From positions 126,041 to 190,040 of the forward strand of contig NZ_JAUFPL010000027.1 in NCBI RefSeq assembly GCF_030409215.1: a stretch of DNA of 64,000 nucleotides. Reading direction: 5' to 3'. The stretch comes from Halomonas ramblicola (GTDB taxonomy: Bacteria; Pseudomonadota; Gammaproteobacteria; Pseudomonadales; Halomonadaceae). A program made the position numbers and the translations under genes. Positions 25,118-33,537 of the stretch are shown in pieces. The notes under the pieces are model-generated. The model was not told where the DNA came from and did not search any database. It saw nothing but the letters and a program-made list of their open reading frames with translations. The first letter of the stretch is position 1. The number at the start of each line of letters is the position of its first letter.

Positions 25118-25906
25118 TTATGAGTCGGCAGGCAAGGCATGCTCACGGAACGACGCGACGACGTGTTCGCTGGACCGCGCCAGCATGACGATGTCTACCC
25201 CCACGGCAGTGAACACCGAGCCTGCCTCGGCGTAGCGCCGAGCCAGTTCGAGATCCACGGACAGGACACCGGGGGCCTTGCCGACCGCGGCGATGCGCTG
25301 TAGGGCGTCCTCCACAGCGGCAACCACCTCCGGGTGCCCCGGCTGTCCCGCATATCCCAGGTCAGCCGCAAGGTCGGCGGGCCCCACAAACAAGGCATCG
25401 ATGCCCTCCACCGCGGCGATTTCCTCTAGGCAGTCCAGCGCACCGCGGGTCTCGATCTGGGCTACCAGGCACAGTTCCTGTTCACAACGTCCGATGTAAT
25501 CGCCGACTCGCCCAAAGCGGCTGGCCCGGACGGCACCGCTCGCCATGCCGCGCACTCCGCGCGGGGCATAGCGAGTCCAGCGCACGATCTGGGCGGCCTC
25601 CTCGGCGCTTTGCACATAAGGGAGAAGCAGGTTAGTGGCTCCGATATCCAGCAACTGCTTGATCAGCGCCTTGTCGTTCCACAGTGGCCGCACCACCGGG
25701 GCCACCGGGTAGGCAGCCAGGGTCTGCAGCATGGCCAGGGTCTTGTCGATGGTCAGCGGGGAGTGCTCGCCGTCGATCAGCAGCCAGTCGGCACCGCTGC
25801 CCGCCACCACCTCGGCGGCGTAGGCATCCGCCAGGGACAGCCACAGCCCGGTCTGGGGGCGGCCCTCCAGAAGAGCCTGTTTGAAAGGATTGACGGGGGT
25901 TTGCAT
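25118..25906 (-). CDS. hpaI: HpcH/HpaI aldolase (4-hydroxy-2-oxoheptanedioate aldolase type)
   Basis: A 262-residue class II aldolase of the HpaI family, a TIM barrel using a divalent metal. Visible motifs are GLWLSLADAYAAEVVAGSGADW, LLIDGEHSPL (metal-acid and catalytic His), the arginine in PVVRPLW, QIETRGALDCLEEIAAVEGIDALFVGPADLAADLGY. In homoprotocatechuate breakdown HpaI splits the hydrated product into pyruvate and succinate semialdehyde. The ATG at 25906 gives the usual family length. It is the last gene of the operon headed by hpaH. A relic of its 3' end is at 12.65-12.8 kb. Confidence 0.88.
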   Translation of the reverse strand: MQTPVNPFKQALLEGRPQTGLWLSLADAYAAEVVAGSGADWLLIDGEHSPLTIDKTLAMLQTLAAYPVAPVVRPLWNDKALIKQLLDIGATNLLLPYVQSAEEAAQIVRWTRYAPRGVRGMASGAVRASRFGRVGDYIGRCEQELCLVAQIETRGALDCLEEIAAVEGIDALFVGPADLAADLGYAGQPGHPEVVAAVEDALQRIAAVGKAPGVLSVDLELARRYAEAGSVFTAVGVDIVMLARSSEHVVASFREHALPADS

Positions 25907-25919
25907 CTGGGGCCTCCAC

Positions 25920-28040
25920 TTAGGGACGGGGTTTGGGCTTGATAAGGGCATCTGCCGCACGGACGCCCTCGCCGACCGAGCGTACGAACACGGGGTTGAG
26001 ATCGAGTTCGGCGAATTCGGTGACGCAGTCCATTGCCATGGCCGAGACCCGCACCAGCAGGTCCGCCAAGGCAGCCACGTCGGCCTTGGGTCGTCCGCGG
26101 GCGCCGTCGAGGATGGCGAAGCCCTTGAGCTCACGAATCATTCGCTGGGCCTCGGCGGGGGTGACCGGCGCCAGGCGAAAGCTGACGTCACGTGTGACTT
26201 CTGCGAACACGCCGCCGAAGCCGACCATCACCGCCGGGCCGAACAGGGGATCGTTGATGGCGCCGACGATGAGTTCGGTGCCCCCGGCGAGCATCTCCTG
26301 CACCAGCACGCCATCCAGTACCGCCTCGGGTGCATAGCGGGCGGCGTTGCACATGATCTCGTCAAATACCACGCCCACCGCCTCGGCATCAGCAACGCCG
26401 ATCCGTACGCCGCCGGCCTCGGTCTTGTGCGGGATCTGCGATGACTGAATTTTCATGGCTACGGGCAAGCCGATCTCCGCGGCCAGTTGCTCCGCCTCCT
26501 CGCGGGTGGTCGCCAGCCATTCGCGGGTCACCGGGATCTCGTACTGGGCCAGCAGCCGCTTGGAGTCGAATTCGGTGAGGTCATGCTGCCGTCCGGCCAA
26601 CACTTCCTGCGCCGCCGGCCGGTGCAGCCGCAGGGGCTGCTCGTCCGCGTCCTGGCTCAGCCGCTGCTTGGCCTTGGCGTACTCCCACAGCGCGCCGGCA
26701 CCACGGGCGCAGCGCACCGGCGAGCCGTAGCGGGGAATCTGGGCATCGTCCAGGATCCGGTAGGCTTCCGCGTTGGCGCACTCATCCGCGTTCCAGGCGA
26801 CGAGGATGGGGATCTGGCGCTGCTCGGAGATGCGCACCACCTCGCGCGCCAGCTCGGCGGCCTGGGCCCCGCTGGCGGCGGCGAGAGCCAGGGCGATCAT
26901 GTCGACGTTCGGATCATCCGCCAGTCGCTCCAGCGTCGCCTTGAGCAGCTGCGCATCGGTAAGCAGGGCGGCAGTGACGTCCAGCGGATTGGCCACGGCG
27001 GCGAAATCGGGCAGTGCCTCTTTTAGCGCTGCCACAGTCTGCGGCGCCAGCTCGGGCAGGGTAAGATCGGCCTCGGCGGCCCGATCGGCCATGGCGATGC
27101 CCGCACCGCCGGAGATCGTCACTACCGCCATGCGGTTGCCCTTAGGAATCCGCCCAGGCAACAGCGCCTTGGCGCAGTCGGCCAGGTCGCCGACGTCGTT
27201 GGCTTCGACGATGCCGACCTGCTTAAAGGCGGCCCGGTATAGCGCCATCGCCCCCCCCAGGTTGGCCGTATGCGAAGCCGCCGCCTTGGCGCCGGCCTCG
27301 GAGGTGCCGACTTTCCAGACGACGATGGGCTTGCCGGCGCGCAGTGCCCGAGTGCCGATTTCCACCAGCCGGTGGGCATCCTGGAAGCCTTCCACGTAGC
27401 CGGCGATCACCCGGGTTTCCGGGTCGTCGATCAGAGCCTCGAAGATATCCAGCGTGGTGGTCACCGACTCGTTACCGGTGGAGAGATAACGCCGGAAGCC
27501 CAGGCCTTCCTCACTGGCCAGCATCAGGATGGAGTTGCCGAAGGCGCCGCTTTGCGAGGTCAGGCTCACCCCGCCCTTAGGGAAGCTCATCGCGTAGGGG
27601 GCGCCAAAGCCGACATGGATAGCGTCGGCGATGTTCATATAGCCCTGGCAGTTGGGCCCGAGGATCTGCATGCCGTAGCGGCGGGCGATTTCGGTCACCT
27701 CGCGCTGGGCGGCACGGCCTTCCTCACCAGCCTCGGCAAACCCCGAGGAGAGGATCACGGCAAACGGCGTGCCCCTCTCTCCCAGAGCCCGCACGGCCTC
27801 GGGCACCCGCTTGGCGGCCACGGCGATCACCGCCACGTCAGGCGCCTCGGGCAAGGAGTCGATGTCCGGGTAACAGCGGTAACCTGCCACTTCCTGGTAA
27901 CGCGGGTTCACCGGATAGATCTGCCCGGCGTAGCCCTTGGCCTTCAAGTGAGCGATGGGCTGCCCGTTGATGGCGGCGAGATTCTGCGAGGCGCCTATGA
28001 CCGCCACCGAGCGGGGATTGAATAGTTGTTCGATGTTCAT
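25920..28040 (-). CDS. NDP-forming acyl-CoA synthetase (acetate--CoA ligase family, fused alpha-beta)
   Basis: A 706-residue enzyme with the CoA-binding domain first (NPRSVAVIGASQ), the succinyl-CoA-ligase-like middle with the phosphorylated His257 in AASHTANLGG, and a C-terminal ATP-grasp domain (PVAMKIQSSQIPHKTEAGGV). It makes an acyl-CoA from a free acid with ATP giving ADP. Its gene overlaps the acyl-CoA dehydrogenase gene by four bases, which suggests that a side-chain acid, possibly an aryl-propanoate type, is activated and then dehydrogenated. This family is not part of the classical hpa pathway. Confidence 0.9.
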   Translation of the reverse strand: MNIEQLFNPRSVAVIGASQNLAAINGQPIAHLKAKGYAGQIYPVNPRYQEVAGYRCYPDIDSLPEAPDVAVIAVAAKRVPEAVRALGERGTPFAVILSSGFAEAGEEGRAAQREVTEIARRYGMQILGPNCQGYMNIADAIHVGFGAPYAMSFPKGGVSLTSQSGAFGNSILMLASEEGLGFRRYLSTGNESVTTTLDIFEALIDDPETRVIAGYVEGFQDAHRLVEIGTRALRAGKPIVVWKVGTSEAGAKAAASHTANLGGAMALYRAAFKQVGIVEANDVGDLADCAKALLPGRIPKGNRMAVVTISGGAGIAMADRAAEADLTLPELAPQTVAALKEALPDFAAVANPLDVTAALLTDAQLLKATLERLADDPNVDMIALALAAASGAQAAELAREVVRISEQRQIPILVAWNADECANAEAYRILDDAQIPRYGSPVRCARGAGALWEYAKAKQRLSQDADEQPLRLHRPAAQEVLAGRQHDLTEFDSKRLLAQYEIPVTREWLATTREEAEQLAAEIGLPVAMKIQSSQIPHKTEAGGVRIGVADAEAVGVVFDEIMCNAARYAPEAVLDGVLVQEMLAGGTELIVGAINDPLFGPAVMVGFGGVFAEVTRDVSFRLAPVTPAEAQRMIRELKGFAILDGARGRPKADVAALADLLVRVSAMAMDCVTEFAELDLNPVFVRSVGEGVRAADALIKPKPRP

Positions 28041-29203
28041 TGGCCCTGCGCCTCCGCTTCTTTCAGGGTGAGCTTGGCGATGTTGAGCTGATGAATCTGA
28101 CTGGTGCCCTCGTAGAGCCGGAACAGCCGTACGTCCCGATACCAGCGCTCGATGGAGGCGTAGTCCGCCACATAGCCGTAGCCGCCGAACATTTGCACGG
28201 CCCGGTCAGCCACGCGACCGCACATCTCGGTCGCGTAGTATTTGCACATGGAGGCGTCCAGGGCGACGTCCTCGCCCCGATCGCGGCGCCGGGCGGTCTC
28301 CAGGATCATCGAACGGGCCGCGAAAATCTCGGTGCGGCAGTCGGCGATCATCGCCTGTACCAACTGGAAGTTCGCCACCGGTTGGCCGAATTGCACCCGC
28401 TTGCTGGTGAAGGCGATGGTCTCGTTCAGCATGCGCATGGCCGGACCCGTGGACAGGGCCGCCAGATGGATGCGCTGCTTGTTCAGGGTCTTCATGACGG
28501 TCTTGAAGCCCAGGCCCTCCTCGCCGCCGATGAGGTTGGCCACCGGCACCCGACAGTCCTCGAAATACACCTCCCCCACCGGCGAGCCGGCCTGCCCCAT
28601 CTTGCGGTAGGCGGGTCCGGTGGATAGCCCCGGCGTGTCGCGCTCGACGATGAAGGCGGACAGCCCCTTGTGGCCCTTGCTATCCGGATCGGTACGGGCC
28701 AGCACGGTGAACAGGCCGGCGATGGGGGCGTTGGTGATAAAGCACTTCTTGCCGTTGAGGATGTAATGATCCCCTTCGCGGCGAGCGCTGGTCTGAATGT
28801 TGGTGGCCTCGGACCCGGCCTCCGGCTCGGTGACGGCGAGCGCCCCGGTGAGTTCGCCGCTGGCCAGGCGTGGCAGGAAACGGCGCTTCTGTTCCTCGGT
28901 GCCGTCAGCGACGATGGCCTCGGAGCCGATACCGGTGTTGGTGCCCACCCTGGCGCGAAAGGCCACCGAACACTGGGATAGCTCCAGGGCGCCCAGGATC
29001 AGTTCCTCGGTGGTTAGCCCCGCGCCGCCATATTCCTCGGGGATGCTCCAGCCGAACATGCCCCGCTCGCGCATCTCCTGCACCAGTTCCTCGGGAACCT
29101 CATCGGCCGCGGCTACCCGCTCCTCAAAGGGGATGGCACGTTCCCGCACCCAGCGGCGGGTGTCGGCGAGCAGTTGCTCGAGCTTGTCGGGGTCGCGAAT
29201 CAT
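28037..29203 (-). CDS. Acyl-CoA dehydrogenase
   Basis: A 388-residue FAD flavoprotein. The FAD/substrate motifs ALAVTEPEAGSEATN and KCFITNAPIAGLFTVLART are present, and the C-terminal half has QMFGGYGYVADYASIERWYRDVRLFRLYEGTSQIHQ, where the Glu of YEGTSQ is the usual catalytic base. It would introduce a 2,3 double bond in an acyl-CoA. The ATG at 29203 was preferred to the longer upstream frame, which lacks family similarity. Tight coupling to the CoA ligase suggests they act on the same substrate. Confidence 0.92.
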   Translation of the reverse strand: MIRDPDKLEQLLADTRRWVRERAIPFEERVAAADEVPEELVQEMRERGMFGWSIPEEYGGAGLTTEELILGALELSQCSVAFRARVGTNTGIGSEAIVADGTEEQKRRFLPRLASGELTGALAVTEPEAGSEATNIQTSARREGDHYILNGKKCFITNAPIAGLFTVLARTDPDSKGHKGLSAFIVERDTPGLSTGPAYRKMGQAGSPVGEVYFEDCRVPVANLIGGEEGLGFKTVMKTLNKQRIHLAALSTGPAMRMLNETIAFTSKRVQFGQPVANFQLVQAMIADCRTEIFAARSMILETARRRDRGEDVALDASMCKYYATEMCGRVADRAVQMFGGYGYVADYASIERWYRDVRLFRLYEGTSQIHQLNIAKLTLKEAEAQGQ

Positions 29204-29266
29204 GTCAAAAATCTCCAAATCGGGGATCGTGTAACAGGTTAGAAAATCTCCAAAACACACCGGCTA

Positions 29267-30283
29267 TCAGCTTTTCGCGCTGTCCTCGGCCACCCTTTGT
29301 TCGACCAGGCGACGGAACTGAATCAGTGCCTGATCGGCCACCGTCGCCACCGGCGCGAAGTCGCCCTGCTCGCGCAGGGCCCGGTACTGCGCCTCGATAA
29401 TGAGGCGATCCTCTTCGAAGGCAGTGACCAGTCCCTCATAGATGGCTTCGGTGACCGCGGGGTCGGCCAGCGCGAAGTCGCGCGTGCCCATGAAAAAGTA
29501 GTGAGCGGTGTGGGGCGTCTCGGGAGTGACTGCTTGGCAGGTGTACTGCATCAGCGGCTCACCGCCGTCGGTCGGCTCGGTGCAGAACTCCATCAGCAGG
29601 ACACCCGGCAAAAGAAAGTCGTAACTGAACCAGCGGTTGACCGTGCCCCGGACGGACGTGAAACGGGTGATGTTGGGCGCAGGCGGCACGCCTTCCACGC
29701 GCCGCTCAATGCGCAATCCGTGGGGCAAGGGCGTGACCTGTGGTCGGGTGCCGGCGATGGCTTCGGAGCCGCCCAGGGTGCCTTCGTGAACGTAGGACAG
29801 GTGCGAAAAGTCCAGCAGATTGTCGTTGATCAGTTCCGCCGGCGCCTGATAGTGATAGTAGCCGGGCCGATACGGCCAGCGCTCGGCATCCAGCCAGGGC
29901 GTGTGCGGAATGTCCGCCTCGCGGGCGCGCTCCGGCTCGCCCATCCACACCCACAGCCACTGGCCGCGCTGGACCAGCGGGTAGGCCCGCACCCGAGCCT
30001 TGCGCGGCACCTGGTCCTGACCGGGCATCTCAATGCAGTGGCCGCTTTGGTCAAACTTCAAGCCGTGATACATGCACTGCAGTCTGCCGTCGACGCAGCG
30101 TCCCATGGACAAGGGGGCGCCCCGATGGCAGCAGCGATCCGCCAGGGCCACCGGGTGCCCCTGCCCGTCGCACCACAACACCAGCGGCTCGCCGAGGATG
30201 GTGCGGCCCAGCGGCCCCTCATCCAGCTCATGGCTCCAGGCGGCCACGTACCAGCAGTTGCGGGGAAATTCGGCTTTCAGCAT
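29267..30283 (-). CDS. Rieske non-haem iron oxygenase, vanillate O-demethylase (VanA)-like
   Basis: A 338-residue oxygenase component. The Rieske ligands are Cys51, His53, Cys70 and His73 (CCHRGAPL, CMYHGLKF); the catalytic iron site follows in NDNLLDFSHLSYVHEG (Asn155, Asp158, His161, His166). The length and NCWYVAAWSHEL start resemble VanA and related aryl-ether demethylases that release formaldehyde. No VanB-type reductase gene is adjacent; the nearest homologous reductase is the domain fused to the P450 at 20-22 kb. It may remove a methyl group before extradiol ring cleavage. Exact substrate unknown. Confidence 0.88.
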   Translation of the reverse strand: MLKAEFPRNCWYVAAWSHELDEGPLGRTILGEPLVLWCDGQGHPVALADRCCHRGAPLSMGRCVDGRLQCMYHGLKFDQSGHCIEMPGQDQVPRKARVRAYPLVQRGQWLWVWMGEPERAREADIPHTPWLDAERWPYRPGYYHYQAPAELINDNLLDFSHLSYVHEGTLGGSEAIAGTRPQVTPLPHGLRIERRVEGVPPAPNITRFTSVRGTVNRWFSYDFLLPGVLLMEFCTEPTDGGEPLMQYTCQAVTPETPHTAHYFFMGTRDFALADPAVTEAIYEGLVTAFEEDRLIIEAQYRALREQGDFAPVATVADQALIQFRRLVEQRVAEDSAKS

Positions 30284-30302
30284 CGGTGGTTTTCCTCGGA
30301 TC

Positions 30303-31739
30303 CTACAGCGGCCGGCCGTAGGCGGTCTTCACCGTGGTATAGAACTCCTGGGCGTAGCGGCCCTGCTCGCGGGGCCCGTAGCTGGAGCCCTTGCTGCCGC
30401 CGAAGGGCACGTGATACTCGAAGCCGGCCGTGGGCAGGTTCACCATCACCAGGCCTGCCTGGCTGTGCCGCTTGAAGTGGCTGGCGTATTTTTGGGAGGT
30501 GGTGCAAATCGAGGAGGCCAGGCCGAACTCGGTGGCGTTGGCCACTGCCAGGGCCTCATCAAAATCGCGCACCCGGATCACCGAGGCCACGGGTCCGAAG
30601 ATTTCCTCACGGTTGATGCGCATGTCGTTGTGAGTGCCGGTGAACAGCGCTGGCGCCAGGAAGTAGCCACGGGTCTCTCTCTGCAGCTGTTCGCCGCCGG
30701 TCAGCTCCGCGCCTTCTTCACGGCCGAGCTCGATGTAGCTCAGATCCTGCTGAAGTTGCTCCTCGGACACTACCGGGCCGATCATCGTGTCGGGGTCCAG
30801 GGCGTGGCCCACCCGCAACTGCGCCATGCGCGTCTTTAGGGCATCGACAAAGCGATCATGGATCCCATCGGTAACGATCAACCGCGAGGACGCTGTACAG
30901 CGCTGGCCGGTGAAGAAGAAGGCGCCGTCCACCGCCGCCTCCACGGCCACGTCCAGGTCGGCATCGTCCAGCACCACCAGCGGGTTCTTGCCACCCATCT
31001 CCAGTTGCACCTTCTTGCCGGTGGCGAGCGCCTGGGCGGCGATGCGCCGCCCCACGCCCTGGGAGCCGGTGAAGCTGATCCCGTTGACCTGCAGCGAGGC
31101 CAGCAGGGCCTCGCCCACCACCCGGCCCTTGCCCATGACCAGATTGAACACCCCGGCCGGCAAGCCAGCCTCGTGGATGATCTTTGCCATCTCCCAACTG
31201 GTACCCGGCACCAGCTCCGGCGGCTTGAACACCACGCAGTTGCCGTAGGCCAGGGCCGGCGCCAGCTTCCACACCGGAATGCCGATGGGGAAGTTCCAGG
31301 GCGTGATCAGGCCCACCACACCCAGGGGTTCACGGGTGACCTCAATCTCCACTCCCGGGCGCAACGAGTTGATGCGCTCGCCGGGGATTCGCAGGGTCTC
31401 GCCGGCGAAGAATTTGAAGGTATAGGCGGCCCGCTCCACTTCGAAGGTGGCCGCGGCCAGGGTTTTGCCCTGCTCCCGAGCCAGGGTCCGGCCAAGATGA
31501 TCCCTGGCCGCCAGCAGCGCGCCGCCGATGCGGTCCAGCACCTCGAAGCGGAACTGCGGCGTGCTCGCCGCCCACGCCGGAAAGGCCTCGGCGGCGGCAT
31601 CGATGGCCTGATTCGTCTGCACGGTATCGGCCAGGCAATACTCCCCCACCACGTCGTCCAAGTCCGAGGGATTGCGGTTAACCACCACCTCGTCGGACCC
31701 GACCCATTCGCCGGCTATGTAATTACGGTGCTGTTCCAC
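30303..31739 (-). CDS. NAD(P)-dependent aldehyde dehydrogenase
   Basis: A 478-residue ALDH starting at GTG (31739) behind a strong AGGAGGAG site. Motifs are TPWNFPIGIPVWKLAPALAY, FTGSQGVGRR, EMGGKNP (general-base Glu) and GQRCTASSR with the nucleophilic Cys. It is close in style to 2-oxoglutarate-semialdehyde and related dehydrogenases. In this operon it could oxidise succinate semialdehyde released by HpaI or an aromatic aldehyde upstream of the ring-cleavage substrate. It is clearly distinct from the HpaE-type gene two genes upstream. Confidence 0.88.
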   Translation of the reverse strand: MEQHRNYIAGEWVGSDEVVVNRNPSDLDDVVGEYCLADTVQTNQAIDAAAEAFPAWAASTPQFRFEVLDRIGGALLAARDHLGRTLAREQGKTLAAATFEVERAAYTFKFFAGETLRIPGERINSLRPGVEIEVTREPLGVVGLITPWNFPIGIPVWKLAPALAYGNCVVFKPPELVPGTSWEMAKIIHEAGLPAGVFNLVMGKGRVVGEALLASLQVNGISFTGSQGVGRRIAAQALATGKKVQLEMGGKNPLVVLDDADLDVAVEAAVDGAFFFTGQRCTASSRLIVTDGIHDRFVDALKTRMAQLRVGHALDPDTMIGPVVSEEQLQQDLSYIELGREEGAELTGGEQLQRETRGYFLAPALFTGTHNDMRINREEIFGPVASVIRVRDFDEALAVANATEFGLASSICTTSQKYASHFKRHSQAGLVMVNLPTAGFEYHVPFGGSKGSSYGPREQGRYAQEFYTTVKTAYGRPL

Positions 31740-31765
31740 GACTCCTCCTGTTAGCTGGATGGGGC

Positions 31766-32659
31766 TCAGACGGGGTGATGCGTGCGTGCGCGCAGCGACG
31801 CCGGAAGGCGCTCATCATTGCCCAGGGAGACTCGCCGTACCTCGTCGCTGCTGGTGGGAGAATGGCCAACCTCGGCACGCGGAGCAGGCGCCGCCACTAC
31901 GGTATTGCTCAGGCGGCCCAGGCCGGTGACCTCTACTTCGATGCGATCACCCACCTCCAGCGGCCGTGAATTAGCGGGTGTGGCGGTGAGAATCAGATCC
32001 CCCGGCAGCAGGGTGATATGACGGGCAAGATCCGCCAGCACATAGTCGAAGCCCCAGAGCATCTCCTCTGCCAGCACGCCCTCCTGCACCACCTCGCCGT
32101 TGCGGTAAGTACGTAGAGTCTGCTCGCGAATGTCGATGCCGGAGACCAGGCCCGGACCGACCGGGCAGTAGCCGTCGTGCCCCTTGACGCGCAGCATCGA
32201 GCCAGCATCGGTATCGCGCATATCCTGGAGCCCCATGTCCAGGGCGCAGGTGAAGCCGGCGATTTGATCCCAGGCCTCCTCTGGCAGGATATTGCGGGTC
32301 ACCCGCCCCACCACCATGCCGATCTCACCTTCGTAGTTGAGGTACTGATAGCCGTCAGGACGAACGATCTCGCCGCCATGGGCATTCAGGGTGGTCGGCG
32401 GTTTCATGAAGTAGTTCGGAGTGCCATAGCCGCCGTCTTCCACCCGCTTGCCACGCAGCTCGTAGTAACGTGAGGCATAGTTCAAATGCATGCAGATGAT
32501 CTTGCTGGGCTGGCAAGGCGGCAGATGGGTCACCTGATCCAGCTCAATGACGCGTCCATCGGCCAACTGGATGCCCCCTTCGACCGGGGCGCCCCAGTAC
32601 TCGGCACCGTTGTGCAGCACACGTCGCAGCTCACGGCGCGGTCCCTTCAGAACGCTCAT
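31766..32659 (-). CDS. Fumarylacetoacetate hydrolase-family protein (HpaG-like decarboxylase/isomerase)
   Basis: A 297-residue FAH-fold enzyme. Core motifs are KIICMHLNYASRY, NYEGEIGMVVGR (metal-binding Glu pair), FTCALDMGLQDMRD and GDLILTATPANSRPLEVGD. By position between hpaD and the ALDH genes it should decarboxylate or isomerise the carboxymethyl-hydroxymuconate intermediate. HpaG proteins of enteric bacteria have two tandem FAH domains; this one has a single domain with an extra C-terminal tail. Because no HpaF-type isomerase is in the cluster, the split of the two reactions is unclear. Confidence 0.82.
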   Translation of the reverse strand: MSVLKGPRRELRRVLHNGAEYWGAPVEGGIQLADGRVIELDQVTHLPPCQPSKIICMHLNYASRYYELRGKRVEDGGYGTPNYFMKPPTTLNAHGGEIVRPDGYQYLNYEGEIGMVVGRVTRNILPEEAWDQIAGFTCALDMGLQDMRDTDAGSMLRVKGHDGYCPVGPGLVSGIDIREQTLRTYRNGEVVQEGVLAEEMLWGFDYVLADLARHITLLPGDLILTATPANSRPLEVGDRIEVEVTGLGRLSNTVVAAPAPRAEVGHSPTSSDEVRRVSLGNDERLPASLRARTHHPV

Positions 32660-33522
32660 TGTTCTTCTCCCAAATTGAACCAGATGTGGATGTTGGCCGT
32701 GCCCAGTGCGCTCTCGTACTCGGACAACGCTGTGCCCGGCGCATGGCACTCTCGCCCCCCCAAGGCGCCGACCAGCTGCATATAGTGCCCAGCCAGCCCC
32801 TCGTAGGCGGCCGCCCGCAGCTCCGGATAGCGGTCGATGACGGCAGCGTGATCACCGCGCTCCCAGGCCGCCATCACCTCGTGATCCAGCTCCACGTGGC
32901 GCGGATCGCTCATGTTGTCGGGATGCCAGAAACGCGGGTTGCGAGGCTTGAAGTCCAAGTCGGTCATGCGATGGCTGAGCGCCCCGGAGGCCAGGATCAC
33001 TGCTCGGCTGTCGCTGCGGCGTATCGCCTCCCCCAGCACCGCACCCATCTCGAGGAAGTGGTGGGCCTTGGCGTTCTGGCAGATACCCACCCGCAGGATG
33101 CGCTCGCCGCGCCACAACGGCTCGAGCAGATTGACGGTGGGGTATTCCGGGTGGATATGCGGATTCTCAGCATTATAGAACGGGACCTGCCGCTCTTCGG
33201 CGACCCGACCGATCTCCTTCGCCAGCTCCGGCGCCCCGTCGTAGTCGAACGGCATGTCATACAGAATCCAGGGCATTTCATCCGAGGTGTAAGTACCCTG
33301 GTAGTGTTCGCCGCCGGCCACCACGTGCTTAGCGGTGGTAAACCAGTGAGTATCGATGATGATCAAGGTGTCCGGAGCGACGGCATCCAGACGCGCACGT
33401 ACTCGCTGATAGCCTTCCAGCAGGTCGGAATCCCGACCATTACCCATTTCCACCCGGATTTCCTTGGGGCGGAATAGTCCCGGATGGTGAGAAACGATGG
33501 CGGCGCCTACGATGTTACCCAT
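32656..33522 (-). CDS. hpaD: Class III extradiol dioxygenase, 3,4-dihydroxyphenylacetate 2,3-dioxygenase (HpaD)-like
   Basis: A 288-residue enzyme of the LigB/HpaD group. Residues shared with enteric HpaD include LIIIDTHWFT, YTSDEMPWILYDM and the ILASGALSHRMTD block; the early SHHPGLF holds the likely first metal histidine. It would open the ring of homoprotocatechuate or a related catechol next to the side chain. The ATG follows GGAGGT, and the gene overlaps hpaG by four bases. The N-terminal part and the EYPTVNLLEP segment differ from enteric HpaD, so a related substrate is possible. Confidence 0.87.
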   Translation of the reverse strand: MGNIVGAAIVSHHPGLFRPKEIRVEMGNGRDSDLLEGYQRVRARLDAVAPDTLIIIDTHWFTTAKHVVAGGEHYQGTYTSDEMPWILYDMPFDYDGAPELAKEIGRVAEERQVPFYNAENPHIHPEYPTVNLLEPLWRGERILRVGICQNAKAHHFLEMGAVLGEAIRRSDSRAVILASGALSHRMTDLDFKPRNPRFWHPDNMSDPRHVELDHEVMAAWERGDHAAVIDRYPELRAAAYEGLAGHYMQLVGALGGRECHAPGTALSEYESALGTANIHIWFNLGEEQ

Positions 33523-33537
33523 GTTGTTAACCTCCTC

